Shown here: positions 15,085 to 17,980 of the stretch, in pieces
How positions within the stretch are numbered: the first letter of the stretch is position 1
Layout: every line of letters starts with the position of its first letter
Origin: Promethearchaeia archaeon
GTDB taxonomy: Archaea > Asgardarchaeota > Lokiarchaeia > Sigyniarchaeales > SOKP01
Length of the DNA: 17,980 nt
Direction of reading: 5' to 3'
NCBI GenBank assembly: GCA_029856295.1
Contig: JAHQWS010000292.1
Location: 1 to 17,980, forward strand
Notes under the pieces: model-generated
Database searches by the model: none
What the model was told of the DNA's origin: nothing
What the model saw: the letters and a program-made list of their open reading frames with translations, nothing else
Position numbers and translations under genes: made by a program

Positions 15085-16602
15085 ATGACCGAAATATATC
15101 AAAAACTACAAAAAATAGTAACCGAAAAGTATATTTCAAATAGCCTAATAGTTCGACATTCGTATTCGAGAGTTGTTGACCCCGTTTTGCAGGGCGTTCC
15201 TGATTATGTGATCCGGCCTAAAGATGCTCAAGAAATTTCAGAAATACTTAAGGTAGCCAACGAAGAAAATATCCCTGTTACCCCACGTGGCGGAGGGGAT
15301 GATGAATTTGGAGGAAGTAAACCAATAGGAGATGGCGGAATTGTACTTGACATGAAACGAATGAATAATGTTGTAAATTTAGATGAGGATAATCTTATAG
15401 TTACAGTAGAGTCGGGAATCTCATGGGGGAAATTGGATGAATATTTATGTCATTATGGGCTTTATACCGGATGTATGGGTCCAGGGTCTGGAATGACGGC
15501 CTCTGTAGGGGGTGGAATCTCCCATCAGTCTGTTGGAGGGGGTGGATGTGCCAAGTATGGAGCGTGTTCTAATCAATTGGTTTCCTTGGAAGCTGTATTA
15601 CCAACTGGAGAGATAATAGAAACTGGATCCCAGGCAAATAAGTTCTCTAAAACTCCATTCAATAGATTCGGAAACGGCCCCGATCTAGCTGGACTTTTTT
15701 GCGGCGATAACGGAATTTTAGGAGTAAAAACGAAAGTCTCACTACAAGTTTTTCCAAGACCGCCATTTGCTGCATATAAAAGCTTTTTATTACCCCGTAA
15801 AGATAGAGAAGTATCTTCTCAAATCATGTTGGACGTAAGACGTAAAGGAATTGATGTCTATGATTTGATGTATATTATGGATCTTATCGTTCGATTGGGT
15901 GTAGAATATGGAATGATGCCTATGTGGGAGCAATTGAAGAGAAAAAGAGGAATAATTTTTTATACAATTGAAGCCAACTCTGAAACTGAATTAGATGAAA
16001 AAGTTAAACAATTGGATGATATCATTGTAAATAATAATAAATGCGAACCTTTAGGTCCGGAAATCTCCGATGGTAATATAGCTAAATGGCATTATGCCGA
16101 ACAAGGACATTGGCAGTTCTATCATAATTTATGGGGTATGGTTCCTGCTCTCGAACCGCTATCTTGCGAATGTTTTGTTCCAGCTAATATGTATCCGAAA
16201 TATTTAGCTGAAATTGAGCAATGGGATATGGAGCATTCGAAAGATATGGAAGTTTTTATGAAAATAACTGGTATGCGCCCCGTATCAGGAAGCGGACCAA
16301 TTTTTTTGATCGACGGCAATAATGTAGAGTTAACATGCGGATTTACAAGTTTTCCAAGTTATTATGACGGAGAAATTCATGAAGAATTTGATGAGATCAA
16401 TCTTAAATTATGGAAATCTTATATGGAAATGGTAACAAAATGGGGCGCACAATGGTACATGATGGGACAAATGGCATCTCAAATTATGGCTGAAATTGAA
16501 GCTTATTTACCAGATTATTATAAAACATTGAAAGCTATAAAAAAGACGCTAGATCCAAAATGTATTTTAAGTAGAGGTAAATTTAATTTTTGGGGGGATT
16601 AA
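15085..16602 (+). CDS. FAD-linked oxidase/dehydrogenase (PCMH-type FAD domain)
   Basis: This 505-aa flavoprotein belongs to the superfamily of glycolate oxidase GlcD, D-lactate dehydrogenase, 4-cresol dehydrogenase/vanillyl-alcohol oxidase and alkylglycerone-phosphate synthase. The FAD domain covers about residues 38-226, with the pyrophosphate loop PVTPRGGGDDEFGGSKP (64-80), VESGISWGKLDEYL (108-121), GPGSGMTASVGGGISHQSVG (132-151), the CAKYGAC segment (155-161) and GLFCGDNGILGVKTKVSL (203-220). The C-terminal half is the substrate domain and ends with LKAIKKTLDPKCILSRGKFNF, the usual lDP-x-x-i-l-s-x-G tail. The substrate cannot be deduced; a hydroxy acid or a phenolic compound are the family options. 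No Fe-S partner or electron-transfer gene follows it, so the electron acceptor is unknown. There is no signal peptide. Confidence 0.88.
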   Translation: MTEIYQKLQKIVTEKYISNSLIVRHSYSRVVDPVLQGVPDYVIRPKDAQEISEILKVANEENIPVTPRGGGDDEFGGSKPIGDGGIVLDMKRMNNVVNLDEDNLIVTVESGISWGKLDEYLCHYGLYTGCMGPGSGMTASVGGGISHQSVGGGGCAKYGACSNQLVSLEAVLPTGEIIETGSQANKFSKTPFNRFGNGPDLAGLFCGDNGILGVKTKVSLQVFPRPPFAAYKSFLLPRKDREVSSQIMLDVRRKGIDVYDLMYIMDLIVRLGVEYGMMPMWEQLKRKRGIIFYTIEANSETELDEKVKQLDDIIVNNNKCEPLGPEISDGNIAKWHYAEQGHWQFYHNLWGMVPALEPLSCECFVPANMYPKYLAEIEQWDMEHSKDMEVFMKITGMRPVSGSGPIFLIDGNNVELTCGFTSFPSYYDGEIHEEFDEINLKLWKSYMEMVTKWGAQWYMMGQMASQIMAEIEAYLPDYYKTLKAIKKTLDPKCILSRGKFNFWGD

Positions 16603-16605
16603 AAA

Positions 16606-16650
16606 ATGACCGAATTAAAAAATCTTAAAGAAATTTTTTTTCTTTTTTAA
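16606..16650 (+). other. 14-codon frame with a ribosome binding site after the oxidase gene
   Basis: GGGGGG at the end of the oxidase gene is followed by AAAAAATGACCGAA, which repeats the start context of the oxidase gene (AAAAATGACCGAA at 15081). The frame encodes MTELKNLKEIFFLF and runs into T-tracts. It may be a relic of a truncated downstream gene or a partial duplication; a functional peptide is doubtful. Confidence 0.3.
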
Positions 16651-16660
16651 AATTTTTTCT
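16633..16660 (+). terminator. T-tract terminator after the oxidase gene
   Basis: Three T-runs (16634-16641, 16643-16648, 16653-16658) follow the oxidase gene. They are enough for archaeal intrinsic termination. Confidence 0.45.
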
Positions 16661-16731
16661 TTTCAAAAAAAATTTATGTAACTAGTCCAGATTTAAAATT
16701 ACTGATTTTTGTACCCGATCAGACTTTTTTC

Positions 16732-16751
16732 TTTAAATAATTACGATATAA
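16732..16751 (+). promoter_or_regulatory. Promoter block, copy 1
   Basis: TTTAAATAATTACGATATAA is nearly identical to the block at 17781-17800 (18 of 20 bases). The ACGATATAA part probably acts as the TATA box, giving a short leader before the ATG at 16789. Confidence 0.5.
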
Positions 16752-16788
16752 TCTCATCTTTAATAATAAGTTATAAAATAATGTGTTA

Positions 16789-17757
16789 ATGATTTTGACA
16801 AATAATCAAGATGTTAGGTTTATAGTTTCAAATATAAGGAATGTAGTAAAAAATACGTATAAAAAAAACAATCAATACTTTTTAAAAGACGTTCGGGTAA
16901 TGTTGGATGAGCTTCTACTATCTACTTCTAAAGTAGCATGCCTACTTTATTTCAATAAGATTGATCCACAAATAATGCACAAGATCGAGGAAGCTTATGA
17001 GTTATTCGTTTGGATAATTAACAGAATAAAACCCCAAGAAGGTCTATTTGATATTAAAGATATCAAGAGTTTGAACCATACTGCCAATAACTTGATAACC
17101 TTGGTTAATTCGCTTAGTCCTGCTTTTGATGCACCGGATTTACCCTTTTCAAAGGAGCTGATGATAAATAGAACGCAAGAGATTATTAATTCATTTGAAT
17201 CTTTAGGGAGTAATCGCAATAATCAAAAAACAGCAATAAAAAAGGATTCAAGAGGTAAAAAAATGGAACATCTAGGTAAATCTTTTTTATTGGTAGTCGA
17301 TCCAAGCAATTTTGATATGAAGAAGAATCAAGTTTTATATAAGGATTTCGGATTCGTAATATGTACAGAATCCCAATTTTTTCGAGATTCCATGGAAAAA
17401 CTCTGCAAAAAATGTCATGAAATACGACAGAGAGGGATGAGCTCAAAAATCATTACTATCATTCGAAAACGGATGAAGAGATACACTCGAACACCTTTAA
17501 AATCTGAGCGTGATTATTTGGAGTTAGTCGCCCTGTATTTTGATCTTGCCTATTATACAGCAACGACCCAAGATAAAAACACTCATTTACGTAAGTTTAC
17601 CACTATTTTGGGTTTGACACCTTATTATTTTTTATATATTGGTTCGAAACCTCATACCAGTTTGGAATTATTTAAAAAAGTTCAAGAAAAGACCAATACG
17701 GGAAAAATCAACGATGGAGTAGGTTCTTTTATCAACCTCATACAATTGTTAAATTAG
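16789..17757 (+). CDS. Unknown 322-aa soluble protein
   Basis: I do not recognise this protein. The ATG at 16789 (MILTNNQDVRF) is preferred to the GTG two codons upstream; neither has a ribosome binding site. Residues of about 10-130 look like an all-helical domain (for example FLKDVRVMLDELLLSTSKVACLL and MHKIEEAYELFVWIINRI). A polar, Lys-rich linker follows at about 145-165 (NQKTAIKKDSRGKK). A mixed alpha/beta domain (LLVVDPSNFDM, FVICTES) leads into a basic stretch with Cys residues (KLCKKCHEIRQRG) and IIRKRMKRYTRTP, then a helical C-terminus. There are no membrane segments. Basic patches and the CxxC could suggest nucleic acid binding. It shares a promoter block with the next gene, so the two may be co-regulated. 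Confidence 0.75.
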   Translation: MILTNNQDVRFIVSNIRNVVKNTYKKNNQYFLKDVRVMLDELLLSTSKVACLLYFNKIDPQIMHKIEEAYELFVWIINRIKPQEGLFDIKDIKSLNHTANNLITLVNSLSPAFDAPDLPFSKELMINRTQEIINSFESLGSNRNNQKTAIKKDSRGKKMEHLGKSFLLVVDPSNFDMKKNQVLYKDFGFVICTESQFFRDSMEKLCKKCHEIRQRGMSSKIITIIRKRMKRYTRTPLKSERDYLELVALYFDLAYYTATTQDKNTHLRKFTTILGLTPYYFLYIGSKPHTSLELFKKVQEKTNTGKINDGVGSFINLIQLLN

Positions 17758-17780
17758 AAAGTTTAACTTCATTTTTTTTG

Positions 17781-17800
17781 TTTAAATATTTACGATATTA
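17781..17800 (+). promoter_or_regulatory. Promoter block, copy 2
   Basis: TTTAAATATTTACGATATTA repeats the block upstream of the 322-aa gene and lies about 38-57 bases before the ATG at 17838, a similar place to copy 1. Confidence 0.5.
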
Positions 17801-17837
17801 GAAATTATTTACGAATAGAAGCAAAGTGAGATCTTAA

Positions 17838-17980
17838 ATGGGAATTATAGGATACCAATCGCGAGTTCACATAACACAGGCATTGCCATGCGATGAAAAT
17901 ATATTGTTTACAGATCCAGAAGCAGAATTTAAGCATTTAATCAGCAGTTCTTGGCTTTTCGATCCCTTTGGAGATAAGTC
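17838..17980 (+). CDS. Start of an unknown gene (3' end outside window)
   Basis: An ATG at 17838, with GTGAG 9 bases upstream, opens a frame that runs to the window edge (47 codons visible): MGIIGYQSRVHITQALPCDE, then TDPEAEFKHL and SSSWLFDPFGDK. I do not recognise it and too little is visible for a family call. The promoter block shared with the preceding gene and the ribosome binding site support a real gene. Confidence 0.55.
   Translation, partial: MGIIGYQSRVHITQALPCDENILFTDPEAEFKHLISSSWLFDPFGDK

Overview
The window looks like archaeal chromosome. It is AT-rich throughout. TATA-like boxes lie about 26 bases upstream of probable transcription starts, at least one gene appears leaderless, and other starts carry Shine-Dalgarno sites. 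The gene mix (a complete trp cluster, a GH4 glycosidase, a 7-helix membrane protein of a kind common in Asgard archaea, a FadD-like ligase, small unknown genes) would suit a Lokiarchaeia-like Asgard archaeon. That placement is inference from protein style; no marker gene is present.

Layout. Positions 1-824 (+) hold the C-terminal part of a GH63/trehalase-like glycosidase cut by the window edge. Positions 883-7939 (-) form one tryptophan operon, read from right to left: an unknown 87-aa protein, then trpD, trpC, trpF, trpB, trpA, trpE and trpG. It contains everything needed to take chorismate to tryptophan. Gene ends overlap or lie within a few bases of each other, except for a 124-bp gap between trpB and trpA that contains an 18-bp palindrome. 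A TATA box and a 7-5-7 inverted repeat sit just upstream of the operon.

Positions 7940-8816 have no protein gene I can defend but are dense in signals: (a) the trp promoter and candidate operator; (b) a 107-bp element bounded by perfect 16-bp inverted repeats with a strikingly GC-rich core; (c) a candidate box C/D guide RNA whose D-box guide is complementary over 10 nt to the universally conserved sarcin-ricin loop of large-subunit rRNA; (d) six TAATTA-type hexamers spaced exactly 10 bp apart, ending just before a TATA box. That TATA box drives a 51-codon membrane microprotein and a TauE/SafE-type anion exporter (8817-9779, +).

The right half holds a GH4 NAD-dependent glycosidase (-), an acyl-CoA synthetase (+), a CPBP intramembrane protease with a puzzling start (-), a 7-helix membrane protein (+), a 50-aa protein with a strong ribosome binding site, a 30-bp tandem repeat that repeats a TATA-like motif, and an FAD-linked oxidase (+). 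At the right edge are an unknown 322-aa protein and the start of another unknown gene; the two share a near-identical promoter block. Apart from the trp genes, most of these look like independent transcription units, so no single pathway can be read from the right half.
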